22,039 nucleotides of DNA from JBAYSY01 sp041675885. GTDB taxonomy: Bacteria; Pseudomonadota; Alphaproteobacteria; Rhodobacterales; Rhodobacteraceae. The notes beneath the pieces are model-generated. The model did not search any database, was not told the origin of the DNA, and was given only the letters and a program-made list of their open reading frames with translations. Within the stretch, counting starts at the first letter, position 1; each line of letters starts with the position of its first letter. Below are positions 7,432 to 14,009 of the stretch, piece after piece. The stretch is from assembly GCA_041675885.1 (NCBI GenBank), contig JBAYSY010000043.1:1-22039 (forward strand), in the 5' to 3' direction. Made by a program: the position numbers and the translations under genes.

Positions 7432-8469
7432 TCAGAGCGGCATCAGCGCCCAGTAGTCGAGGTCGAGCAGCACCCCGGGCAGATATTTCCCGTCCGCCCC
7501 GCGCAGCGCGCCCGCCGTGTCCCCCGCCGCGCCCTTCGTGGCGACCAGCCGCAGCCGGATCGCCCCCACCCCCGGCGCGGCGGTCGCCGCCTTGTCGAGC
7601 ACCTCGGACCAGGCCCGGATCGTGTCGCCCGCGAAACAGGGGTTGGCATGCGCCCCGCCGTTCAGCGCCACGATCATCTGCGCATTCGCCAGCCCGTTGA
7701 ACGACAGCGCGCGGGCCATGGAGATCACATGACCGCCGTAGATCAGCCGCCGCCCGTCCTCGCGGAAGGTGGCGTCGAAATGCACCTTGGCGGTGTTCTG
7801 CCACAGGCGGGTGGCCAGCATGTGCTCGGCCTCCTCGACGGTCGCGCCATCCACATGGTCGATCACCTCGCCCACCGCGTAATCGCCCCAGCGGTGCGGC
7901 TCACCGGCCAGCGCGAAATCGTAGCCGGTGAAGTCCAGCCCCCCGGGCACCACCAGATCGGCCGCCGCCACCGCCCCGGCCAGTTCCGGCACCACCGGCA
8001 CGGGCGCGGCGGCGTCGAGGTCGCTCTTGCGCACCATCACCCAGCGGACATATTCCAGCACCGCCTCGCCGCGCTGGTTCAGCCCCCGGGTCCGCACCCA
8101 GACCACCCCGGACCTGCCGTTCGAGTTCTGGCGCAGCCCGATCACCTCCGACTCCGCCCGCAGCGTGTCGCCGGGCCAGACCGGCGCCAGCCAGCGGCCC
8201 TCGGCATAGCCGAGGTTCGCCACCGCGTTCAGGCTGATGTCGGGCACGGTCTTGCCGAACACCAGATGGAAGGCGGCAAGGTCATCCACCGGCGCGGCGG
8301 GCAAGCCGCAGGCCCGGGCGAACTCGTCCGAGGAATGGATCGCCCCCCGCGCCGGATAAAGCGCATGGTAAAGCGCGCGCTCGCCGCCCGAGACCGTGCG
8401 CGGCACGGCATGACGGATCACCTCGCCCACGCGGTAATCCTCGAAGAAACGCCCCGGATCGGTCTTCAT
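7432..8469 (-). CDS. mch: Mesaconyl-C1-CoA hydratase (ethylmalonyl-CoA pathway)
   Basis: Mch interconverts mesaconyl-C1-CoA and beta-methylmalyl-CoA, a late step in acetyl-CoA assimilation by the ethylmalonyl-CoA pathway. The 345-residue product is a double hot-dog (MaoC-like) protein, close to the 343 residues I recall for the Rhodobacter enzyme. The N-terminal half has FFEDYRVGEVIRHAVPRTVS and the C-terminal half has WGDYAVGEVIDHVDGATVEE, showing the internal duplication. The ATG at 8469 has GAGG upstream. It lies downstream of mcl2, nnrU-like and DUF1737 genes on the same strand, an order I recall for R. sphaeroides. A general MaoC dehydratase is the alternative, but the neighbouring Mcl2 makes Mch much more likely. 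Confidence 0.88.
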   Translation of the reverse strand: MKTDPGRFFEDYRVGEVIRHAVPRTVSGGERALYHALYPARGAIHSSDEFARACGLPAAPVDDLAAFHLVFGKTVPDISLNAVANLGYAEGRWLAPVWPGDTLRAESEVIGLRQNSNGRSGVVWVRTRGLNQRGEAVLEYVRWVMVRKSDLDAAAPVPVVPELAGAVAAADLVVPGGLDFTGYDFALAGEPHRWGDYAVGEVIDHVDGATVEEAEHMLATRLWQNTAKVHFDATFREDGRRLIYGGHVISMARALSFNGLANAQMIVALNGGAHANPCFAGDTIRAWSEVLDKAATAAPGVGAIRLRLVATKGAAGDTAGALRGADGKYLPGVLLDLDYWALMPL

Positions 8470-8483
8470 GCCTGCCTCATACC

Positions 8484-8546
8484 CTTCATCTTGCCGAAAA
8501 TACTCCGGGGGGGGCCGGCGTCAGCCGGCGGGGGGCGGCGCCCCCC
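8484..8546. repeat. GC-rich double hairpin with adjoining ATACTCC block
   Basis: This lies between the DUF1737 gene and mch. An AT-rich block (8484-8506, including TTGCCGAAAATACTCC) is followed by a G run. Two tight hairpins come next: GCCGGC-GTCA-GCCGGC (8514-8529) and GGGGGGC-GGC-GCCCCCC (8530-8546). On the transcribed strand the hairpins come first, then GGAGTATTTTCGGCAAG, then the mch ribosome binding site. I recall this combination as a recurrent intergenic module in Rhodobacterales. Here it may attenuate or process the transcript ahead of mch. Confidence 0.6.
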
Positions 8547-8559
8547 CTTGCTCCGCCGC

Positions 8560-8763
8560 CTACTGCGCGCCCAGCTTCAGGTCCGGCGAATACTCGCCCT
8601 CGACCTCCTTCACCACCGCCTGGGCGCAACGCATCACCCCGGCGCCCGCGTCCCAGGCATAGGCGGGCGAGCCATGCAGCGCCCAGCCCTTGTTCAGCGC
8701 CTCGCTCACCTTGTGGCAGAAGGCCGAGGTGTCCTCCTCGGTCAGCAACCGATACAGTTTCAT
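8560..8763 (-). CDS. DUF1737 domain protein
   Basis: The 67-residue cytoplasmic product begins MKLYRLLTEEDTSAFCHKVSEALNKGW-type sequence and contains LHGSPAYAWDAGAGVMRCAQAVV. This fits the small DUF1737 family: a short alpha/beta domain in which a N-terminal YRLLT strand is followed by a helix and a GW.LHG strand. Its function is unknown. It lies in the mcl2-nnrU-DUF1737-mch gene run, 100 bases after the nnrU-like stop with a REP pair between, and 90 bases before mch with a hairpin module between. No transmembrane segment or signal is present. Confidence 0.82.
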   Translation of the reverse strand: MKLYRLLTEEDTSAFCHKVSEALNKGWALHGSPAYAWDAGAGVMRCAQAVVKEVEGEYSPDLKLGAQ

Positions 8764-8805
8764 CGCCCCGTCCCCCCGTTCAACCGCTCCGGCGCATCCC
8801 GCGCC

Positions 8806-8854
8806 CGTAGGGTGCGCTTCAGCGCACCTCTCTGGTGGGCGATATTGCCCACCA
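8806..8854. repeat. Two adjacent REP-like palindromes
   Basis: The first unit, 8806-8828, is a TAGGGTGCGC-family hairpin (GGTGCGCT / AGCGCACC). The second, 8833-8854, is TGGTGGGC-GATATT-GCCCACCA with perfect 8-bp arms. They sit inside the mch/mcl2 gene run, between nnrU-like and DUF1737. Both families recur elsewhere in this window. Confidence 0.8.
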
Positions 8855-8863
8855 CCCCCAACC

Positions 8864-9421
8864 TCACGGATAGGTCCCCAGAAACACCGGGTGGCCCAGC
8901 CACATGTGGATCATCGCGATCACCCCGAACAACACCACCGTGCCCACGAGGTTCATCGCATCGCCCCTGATCCCGCGCCCGCCTTCGGGCCGCCGCCACG
9001 GCCCGGCGCGGTTGATCGCCACCATGGCCAGCACCGCCCACAGCCCCAGCCCGCCGAACAGCAGGATCGACGCCAGATCGCCGTTGACCAGCAGATGCGC
9101 CCCGGCCCAGACCAGCATCCCCCAAAGCATCGGATGCCGGACCCGCGGATAAAGCGTGCCCTTGGTGCCGCCGACGCCGAACAGGAAGATCGACACCATC
9201 ATCAGCAGGTTGTTCAGATGGCCGATCCCCGGCAGCGGCGTATAGACCGGCACGAAATCCGCCCCGCGATAGCCCAGCACCATCAGCACCACCGAAAGCA
9301 CCACGGCGCCCGCCACCGCGCCCTTTCCGGCGCTGCCCAGCCCCTGACGCGGCCCCGGCGCGATACGGCCGAACAGATGTGCCGCCGCCCAGAGCAGGAT
9401 ACCGAGGATCAGAATGGCCAT
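8864..9421 (-). CDS. NnrU-like integral membrane protein
   Basis: The 185-residue product has about five or six membrane segments. It carries TKGTLYPRVRHPMLWGMLVWAGAHLLVNGD in the middle, where R.RHPML.G...W..AHLL.NGD is the signature of the NnrU family (isoprenylcysteine methyltransferase-like fold). NnrU was named for a role in nitrite and nitric oxide metabolism. Many relatives, including probably this one, are not tied to denitrification. The ATG at 9421 has GGGAGG 8 bases upstream; a GTG at 9430 overlaps that site and is less likely. It starts 19 bases after the mcl2 stop, so the two are likely cotranscribed. Confidence 0.85.
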   Translation of the reverse strand: MAILILGILLWAAAHLFGRIAPGPRQGLGSAGKGAVAGAVVLSVVLMVLGYRGADFVPVYTPLPGIGHLNNLLMMVSIFLFGVGGTKGTLYPRVRHPMLWGMLVWAGAHLLVNGDLASILLFGGLGLWAVLAMVAINRAGPWRRPEGGRGIRGDAMNLVGTVVLFGVIAMIHMWLGHPVFLGTYP

Positions 9422-9440
9422 GGCGCGCACCTCCCGCTTG

Positions 9441-10289
9441 CTATGCCTCCAGCGCGGCGATCGCCCCGGCCTTGGCCAGCGTCTGCCGCGCCGTCACGAT
9501 ATGCAGATTCTCGACGATCTTTCCATCCACCACCGCCACCCCCTGCCCCTCGGCCTCGGCCGCCTCGAAAGCGGCGATCTGACGGCGGGCAAGGTCGATC
9601 TCGGCCTCCGAGGGCGCGAAGGCGGCGTTCGCCACCGCGACCTGCGCCGGGTGGATCAGGGTCTTGCCGTCGAAGCCCATGTCGCGGCCCTGCTCGCATT
9701 CGGCGCGCAAGCCCTCCTCGTCCCTGAAGGCGTTGTAGACCCCGTCGACCGCCACCACCCCATGCGCCCGCGCGGCAAGCAGGCACAGCCCCAGCCCGGC
9801 CTGCATCGCCAGCCGGTCGGGGCGGAAGCGGCTGCCCAGCTCCTTGGCCAGATCGTTGGTGCCCATCACCATGCCCTTCAGCCGCGGATGCGCGGCGATG
9901 GCAGCGGCGCCCAGCATCCCCAGGGGTGTCTCCATCATCGCCCAGAGATCGCCGCCCGTCAGCCCGGCCACGAGATCGAGGTCGGTCGGCCCGCCCACCT
10001 TGGGGATCAGGATCGCATCGCCCAGCCCCGCCAGCGCGGCCACGTCGTCGCGCCACCATTCCGTATCCAGCCCGTTGATCCGCACGATCCGCGCCCGCGC
10101 GCCGTAATCGGCGCCGCGCAGGGTCTCGGCCAAGAGCGCCCGGGCGGTCTCCTTTTCGGCCGGGGCCACCGCGTCTTCCAGATCGAAGATGATCGCATCC
10201 ACGGCCAGGCCCTGCGCCTTTTCCATCGCGCGGGCGTTCGCCGCGGGAATATAAAGCACCGAGCGCCAGGGGCGGGCTTGCTGGTCCAT
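9441..10289 (-). CDS. mcl2: (3S)-Malyl-CoA thioesterase (CitE-like)
   Basis: Mcl2 hydrolyses (S)-malyl-CoA to malate and CoA. It works with Mcl1, which condenses glyoxylate and acetyl-CoA, so together they replace malate synthase in the ethylmalonyl-CoA pathway. The 282-residue product is a CitE-type TIM barrel with RSVLYIPAANARAMEKAQGL at the start, AIIFDLEDAV, AILIPKVGG, LWAMMETPLGML, GTNDLAKELGSRFRPDR and GFDGKTLIHPAQ. These segments resemble R. sphaeroides Mcl2, as I recall it, much more than Mcl1. The ATG at 10289 was chosen over 10292 because GGAGG sits 5 bases upstream of it. It is first of the run mcl2-nnrU-DUF1737-mch. Confidence 0.88.
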   Translation of the reverse strand: MDQQARPWRSVLYIPAANARAMEKAQGLAVDAIIFDLEDAVAPAEKETARALLAETLRGADYGARARIVRINGLDTEWWRDDVAALAGLGDAILIPKVGGPTDLDLVAGLTGGDLWAMMETPLGMLGAAAIAAHPRLKGMVMGTNDLAKELGSRFRPDRLAMQAGLGLCLLAARAHGVVAVDGVYNAFRDEEGLRAECEQGRDMGFDGKTLIHPAQVAVANAAFAPSEAEIDLARRQIAAFEAAEAEGQGVAVVDGKIVENLHIVTARQTLAKAGAIAALEA

Positions 10290-10457
10290 CATGGCCTCCG
10301 CAACATGGTCGGGTAATTTTCTTGCGCCTGCATCCACGAAAGCGGCGGATTCGGCAAGCCCCGATTTGCCGCAATGCAGAAATCCTCCCCCGGTCGGCCG
10401 ACAGTCAAGGCAGGGTCTGTCCTGCGTGTTGGTCGAGATAGCTGCTGAAGCAAATGT
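10290..10457. promoter_or_regulatory. Upstream region of mcl2
   Basis: This stretch must hold the promoter for the mcl2-mch run on the minus strand. It includes an imperfect dyad reading TTTCTGCA-N4-GGCAAA on the minus strand (around 10373-10392). No gene is visible, and no -35/-10 pair stands out. Confidence 0.35.
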
Positions 10458-10681
10458 GTTGCAACAAAGGGCAGCGGCCGACCGCGGGGGGCCGCTGCAA
10501 CGCCTGTGATCTGGCAGTTTATGTGCCGATCACCCCGACGCCTATACCTGCGGAAACGTTGCAATAGCGGCCGCCGTCGTGCCGAAGGCACGCCTCCGGC
10601 GTGACGCGGGCGGTCGGCCGCTGCCCGGCGGCGCGTGCCGCGCCTTGATTCCGGGCAAGGGGCACCGGGCAAAGGTTGCAC
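10458..10681. repeat. Dispersed repeat copy B (IS-end-like)
   Basis: A composite element bounded by a 17-bp inverted repeat: GGGCAGCGGCCGACCGC at 10469-10485 and its exact complement at 10610-10626. Inside is a second imperfect inverted pair, GGCCGCTGCAAC near 10490-10502 against GTTGCAATAGCGGCC near 10559-10572. This encloses a block (10503-10573) shared with copies C and D, including GTGATCTGGCAGTTTATG. A 32-bp double hairpin sits at 10575-10606. After the right arm comes the copy A block up to about 10681. It carries no gene. Copy D places the same block directly 3' of a transposase gene, so this is probably a solo or non-autonomous insertion-sequence end. Confidence 0.8.
10575..10606. repeat. 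32-bp double-hairpin palindromic unit, copy 1
   Basis: The unit has two hairpins, CGTGCC-GAA-GGCACG and CACGCC-TCC-GGCGTG, flanked by CGT and ACG. It interrupts repeat B just after GCGGCCGC, where copies C and D continue as CCGGGGC. A second copy with one base change is at 21825-21856, at a different point of the same larger repeat. Confidence 0.85.
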
Positions 10682-10704
10682 ATCTGGCGGCCCCGTCGCC
10701 ACGG

Positions 10705-11496
10705 TCAGCCCGTCACCGCAGCCCGCCCTGCCGGACATCCGGGCAGCGCCGCGACCTCGCGCACCCGTTCGGCATTGTCCGCCGCCACCGAACCGTCGGC
10801 GTTCAGCAGGTTGTTCTCGAACCCCACCCGCGCCTTGCCGCCGTGGCGGAAGGCTTCGGCCATGCAGGCGGTCTCGCCCCGGCCGAAGGCGCAGACCGCC
10901 CAGTCGGCGGCAACCGGAAACCGGCCCAGCGCGGCGCGGAACGGGTCGAGCTGCGCCGGTTCCGACCCGCCCTGCATGGCGTAGTCGCCGAGCACGAACA
11001 GAAGCTGCACTTCTTCGCCCGGCAACTCGCCCGCACCGATCAGCGCCCCCAGCCGGTCGAGTTCCTCGGGCGCGTAAAGGATATGCTGCACCATGACCCC
11101 GGCCCCGGCCATGTCGCGGTAAAAGCCGCGCACCTCGGGCGTGACCCCCTCGGCCAGCATCTCGCGCAGCGCGACCGACACGGCCTTGGGCCGCACCGCC
11201 GCCACCAGCGCGCGCTGTTCCGAGGGCGTATAGCGGCCCACCGCCTCGGTGGTGATCTGCACCAGCATCCCCGGCACCTCGCGCGCCAGTTCCGCCATCA
11301 ACTCGCGGTAAAGCCCGGCGTCGAGCACATGCCGCCCCTCGCCGTCGCGCACATGGGCATGGATTGCCCCCGCCCCGGCCGCGAAACAGGCCCGGGCGGT
11401 CTCGACGGTCTGCGGAATGGTCTCGGGCAGCGCCGGGTGGTCGCTTCGCCGCCGCCGCGCGCCGTTCGGCGCCACCATGATCGGTGGCAGCGTCAT
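10705..11496 (-). CDS. BKACE family beta-keto acid cleavage enzyme (DUF849)
   Basis: BKACE enzymes condense a beta-keto acid with acetyl-CoA and split the product into acetoacetate and a new CoA ester; the best-known member cleaves 3-keto-5-aminohexanoate in lysine fermentation. The 263-residue product is a TIM barrel with MVAPNGARR near the start and IHAHVRD with His46 and His48. GFENN contains Glu227. These match the zinc ligands described for Kce (His46, His48, Glu230), so the metal site appears intact. ALREM and the late GFENN segment fit the family. The ATG at 11496 overlaps the aminotransferase stop as ATGA, so the two are translationally coupled. The substrate is unknown; the aminotransferase partner suggests an amino acid-derived keto acid. 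Confidence 0.86.
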   Translation of the reverse strand: MTLPPIMVAPNGARRRRSDHPALPETIPQTVETARACFAAGAGAIHAHVRDGEGRHVLDAGLYRELMAELAREVPGMLVQITTEAVGRYTPSEQRALVAAVRPKAVSVALREMLAEGVTPEVRGFYRDMAGAGVMVQHILYAPEELDRLGALIGAGELPGEEVQLLFVLGDYAMQGGSEPAQLDPFRAALGRFPVAADWAVCAFGRGETACMAEAFRHGGKARVGFENNLLNADGSVAADNAERVREVAALPGCPAGRAAVTG

Positions 11497-12815
11497 GCCA
11501 CCGCCTGCCGGATTGCGCCCGCAAGCTTGCCGGTCAACTCGCCGATCTGGTCGTCCGAGATGATGAACGGCGGCGCCAGCAACACATGGTCGCCATTGAG
11601 CCCGTCGATGGTGCCGCCCATCGGATAGCAGATCAGCCCGGCCTCGAACGCCGCCGCCTTCACCTTGCGGCTGACCCCGCGCGCCGGATCGAAGGTGGCC
11701 TTCGTCTCGCGATCCGCCACCAGTTCGACCCCGAGGAACAGCCCCCGGCCACGGATATCGCCCACATGCGGGTGCTGGCCCAGTTCCGCCTCCAGCGCCG
11801 CGCGCAGCTTCGCACCCTGCTCAACAACCCGGGGCAAAAGCCCGCGCCCGAGGATCGCCCCCAGCACCGCATTCGCCGCCGCCGCCGCCATCGGGTGGCC
11901 CATATAGGTGTGCCCATGCTGGAAAAAGCCCGACCCCTGCGCGATCGCGTCATGGATCCGGGCCGAGCACAGCATCGCCCCCACCGGCTGGTAGCCCGCG
12001 CCCAGACCCTTGGCGATGGTGACGATATCCGGGGCCACCCCGTCCTGCTCGCTGGCGAACAGCGTCCCGGTGCGGCCCATGCCGCACATCACCTCGTCGA
12101 GGATCAGCAGCACCCCGTAACGGTCGCAGATCTCGCGGATGCGGGGGAAGTAGCCCGGAACCGAGGGCACCGCGCCCGCGGTCGCGCCCACCACCGGCTC
12201 GGCGATGAAGGCCATCACCGACTCCGGCCCGAGGCGGAGGATCTCGGCCTCCAGCTCGTTCGCCACCCGCTGGCCGTAGTCCTGCACGCTCTCGCCCTCG
12301 GCGCGGTCGCGGTATTCGTAGCAGGGCGCGATATGGGTGGTCTCGACCAGAAGGGGCGCGAATTGCGCCCGGCGCCATTCGTTGCCGCCCGCCGCCAGCG
12401 CGCCCAGCGTGTTGCCGTGATAGCTCTGCCGCCGGGCGATGACCCGGTGCCGCTGCGGCTGGCCCGTTTCAAGGAAATACTGCCGCGCCAGCTTGATCGC
12501 CGCCTCCACCGCCTCGGAGCCGCCCGAGACCAGATACACCCGGTCGATCCCCTCGGGCGCATGGGCGATCAGCGTATCGGCCAGCTTCTCGGCCGGGTCC
12601 GAGGTGAAGAAGCCGGTATGCGCAAAGGCCAGTTCGTCAAGCTGGGCGTGCAGCGCCGCGCGCACCTCCGGGTCGGAGTGGCCGAGGCAGGAGACCGCCG
12701 CGCCGCCCGAACCGTCGAGGTAACGCTTGCCGGTCGAGTCGATCAGATAGCAGCCGTCACCCCTGACGGCGGTGGGCAGGCTGATGCGGGAGTTGCGCGG
12801 GAAGATATGGCTCAT
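11493..12815 (-). CDS. Class III PLP-dependent aminotransferase
   Basis: This enzyme would move an amino group from a beta- or omega-amino acid, or a similar amine, to a keto acid. The 440-residue product shows SGGSEAVEAAIKLARQYF (98-115), SYHGNTLGALAAGG (131-144), EPVVGA (206-211) and LILDEVMCGMGRTG (237-250), with Asp240 facing the PLP ring nitrogen. It also shows IAKGLGAGYQPVGAML with Lys269 as the PLP lysine. The start is the ATG at 12815. The longer frame to 12935 runs through the operator region and is rejected, although the ribosome binding site here is weak. The coupled BKACE gene suggests that this enzyme makes the keto acid that BKACE cleaves (inference). Confidence 0.9.
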   Translation of the reverse strand: MSHIFPRNSRISLPTAVRGDGCYLIDSTGKRYLDGSGGAAVSCLGHSDPEVRAALHAQLDELAFAHTGFFTSDPAEKLADTLIAHAPEGIDRVYLVSGGSEAVEAAIKLARQYFLETGQPQRHRVIARRQSYHGNTLGALAAGGNEWRRAQFAPLLVETTHIAPCYEYRDRAEGESVQDYGQRVANELEAEILRLGPESVMAFIAEPVVGATAGAVPSVPGYFPRIREICDRYGVLLILDEVMCGMGRTGTLFASEQDGVAPDIVTIAKGLGAGYQPVGAMLCSARIHDAIAQGSGFFQHGHTYMGHPMAAAAANAVLGAILGRGLLPRVVEQGAKLRAALEAELGQHPHVGDIRGRGLFLGVELVADRETKATFDPARGVSRKVKAAAFEAGLICYPMGGTIDGLNGDHVLLAPPFIISDDQIGELTGKLAGAIRQAVA

Positions 12816-12859
12816 GGCATGTATCCGGCTGGGGGGTGAGTCGTTTGCGATACGGTGTT

Positions 12860-12875
12860 CGCAATATTTATTGCG
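12860..12875. promoter_or_regulatory. Candidate operator 1, CGCAAT-N4-ATTGCG
   Basis: A perfect 16-bp palindrome with arms CGCAAT and ATTGCG around ATTT, in an AT-rich patch between the divergent aminotransferase and RpiR genes. Its inner consensus GCAAT-N4-ATTGC is shared with operator 2. A weaker overlapping dyad, TTGCGA-N8-TCGCAA, lies at 12845-12864. Confidence 0.7.
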
Positions 12876-12890
12876 CATTCCCATATTAAA

Positions 12891-12906
12891 TGCAATTATT
12901 ATTGCA
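12891..12906. promoter_or_regulatory. Candidate operator 2, TGCAAT-N4-ATTGCA
   Basis: A perfect 16-bp palindrome with arms TGCAAT and ATTGCA around TATT. Its centre is 31 bp from that of operator 1, about three helical turns. The pair therefore lies on one face of the DNA, as expected for cooperative binding by the adjacent RpiR regulator. Confidence 0.7.
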
Positions 12907-12943
12907 GTTGCCCCGCCAGGGCCCAGCACCATCAAGGTTCCCG

Positions 12944-13840
12944 ATGCCCGCCACCCCGCCCGAAACCCTCGACGCGCTGCGCCGTCTTGCCATAGCCATC
13001 GGCCGGGGCGAGGACGGGCCTCGCCTCGGCCCGCGCGCGCGGCGGACGCTTGGCGAGCTGATCGAGTTGCAGGGCGACCCGGCGGTGCTGTCGATCACCG
13101 CGCTGGCGGCGCGGCTAGGGGTCAACCCCTCGACCCTGACCCGGCTGGCGCGCAGCCTGGGCTATCCGGGCTTTCCGGGGCTGCAGAAGGCCCTGCTGAG
13201 CGCGGGGCTTTCGGCACCGGGGGATTTCTACAGCCGGCAGGCCGGGGCGGCACTGGGCGGCGCGGGCAGCCTGCGCGAACGCGCCGAACGGCTCTGCCAC
13301 GAGAACCAGGCCAATATCGCCCGCTTCGCCGAACAGCTGGGCGACGGCGCGTTCCAGCGCGCGGCCACCCGCCTTGCCCGCGCCCGGCGGGTGGCGGTGC
13401 ACGGCCAGCGCCAGTTCCACGCCTTCGCCGCCTTCCTCGCCTACGGGCTGCAGATGGTGCGGCCCGACGTGACGCTGCTCGGCGCCTCGGGCGGCGGGGC
13501 GGGGGACGAACTGGCGGCGCTGCACCCGGGCGACGTGCTGGTCGTGGCCAGTTGCGCGCCCTATACGCCCGCGGTCGTCCGGCTGGCCACGGCGGCGCAT
13601 GACAGCGGGATCGCGGTGATCGCGGTCACCGACCTGACCAGTTCGCCGCTGGTGCCCGCCGCCGGGGCGGTGATCCTTGTGCCGCACGCGACCAGCCACA
13701 TCTCGAACAGCATCACCGCCTATATGGCCTGCGCCGAATGCCTGGTCAGCGCCACCGCCACCCTGCGCGCCGAGGACGCGGCCGGGGCGCTGCGGCGGCG
13801 CGACCGGATCACCGCGCTTCTGGGCAAAGCCGGGGACTGA
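12944..13840 (+). CDS. MurR/RpiR family transcriptional regulator
   Basis: A 298-residue regulator with an N-terminal RpiR-type helix-turn-helix (about residues 35-85; ITALAARLGVNPSTLTRLAR is the recognition part) and a C-terminal SIS domain (about 130-280). SIS domains usually bind phosphosugars or related metabolites, with ARRVAVHGQRQFHAFAAFLAYGL at the ligand site. The ATG at 12944 with AAGG upstream was chosen. An earlier ATG at 12890 would put the second palindrome inside the coding region. It is divergent from the aminotransferase-BKACE pair and just upstream of the TRAP transporter on its own strand, so it probably controls all of them. The effector is unknown. Confidence 0.9.
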   Translation: MPATPPETLDALRRLAIAIGRGEDGPRLGPRARRTLGELIELQGDPAVLSITALAARLGVNPSTLTRLARSLGYPGFPGLQKALLSAGLSAPGDFYSRQAGAALGGAGSLRERAERLCHENQANIARFAEQLGDGAFQRAATRLARARRVAVHGQRQFHAFAAFLAYGLQMVRPDVTLLGASGGGAGDELAALHPGDVLVVASCAPYTPAVVRLATAAHDSGIAVIAVTDLTSSPLVPAAGAVILVPHATSHISNSITAYMACAECLVSATATLRAEDAAGALRRRDRITALLGKAGD

Positions 13841-13909
13841 CCCCCACCCGCCCCGGTTGCAAGCCGCCGCCGGACACCCGCCGGACATCCCGATACGGCC
13901 GGTAGTGCC

Positions 13910-13939
13910 TTGACCGCAAAGGCGCAACACCCCTAGTAT
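13910..13939 (+). promoter_or_regulatory. Candidate promoter of the TAXI-TRAP genes
   Basis: TTGACC (13910-13915) and TAGTAT (13934-13939) are spaced by 18 bases and resemble sigma-70 -35 and -10 boxes. This would give a leader of roughly 64 bases before the receptor gene. No copy of the GCAAT-N4-ATTGC palindrome is seen here, so RpiR control of this promoter is not directly supported. Confidence 0.5.
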
Positions 13940-14009
13940 CGGCCAGTCGATACCCGGACGACAGATCGCAAGCCCGGGCAAAACAATGATAAACATGGGA
14001 GCAAGACCA

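Noticed and set aside
8864..9421. Treating the NnrU-like gene as a sign of a denitrification cluster
   Set aside because: No nir, nor or nos gene is in the window, and the neighbours belong to acetyl-CoA assimilation.
9441..10289. Annotation as citrate lyase beta subunit or as Mcl1
   Set aside because: No citrate lyase partner genes are present, and the segments match Mcl2 as recalled, with mch nearby.
10373..10392. A possible short-chain-acyl regulator (PccR/RamB type) site upstream of mcl2
   Set aside because: TTTCTGCA-N4-GGCAAA only loosely fits the TTTGCAAA-like motif I recall, with several mismatches, so it was not called as an operator.
12890..12943. An earlier start for the RpiR gene at 12890
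   Set aside because: It would put the second palindrome within the coding sequence, has no ribosome binding site, and adds residues not typical of the family.
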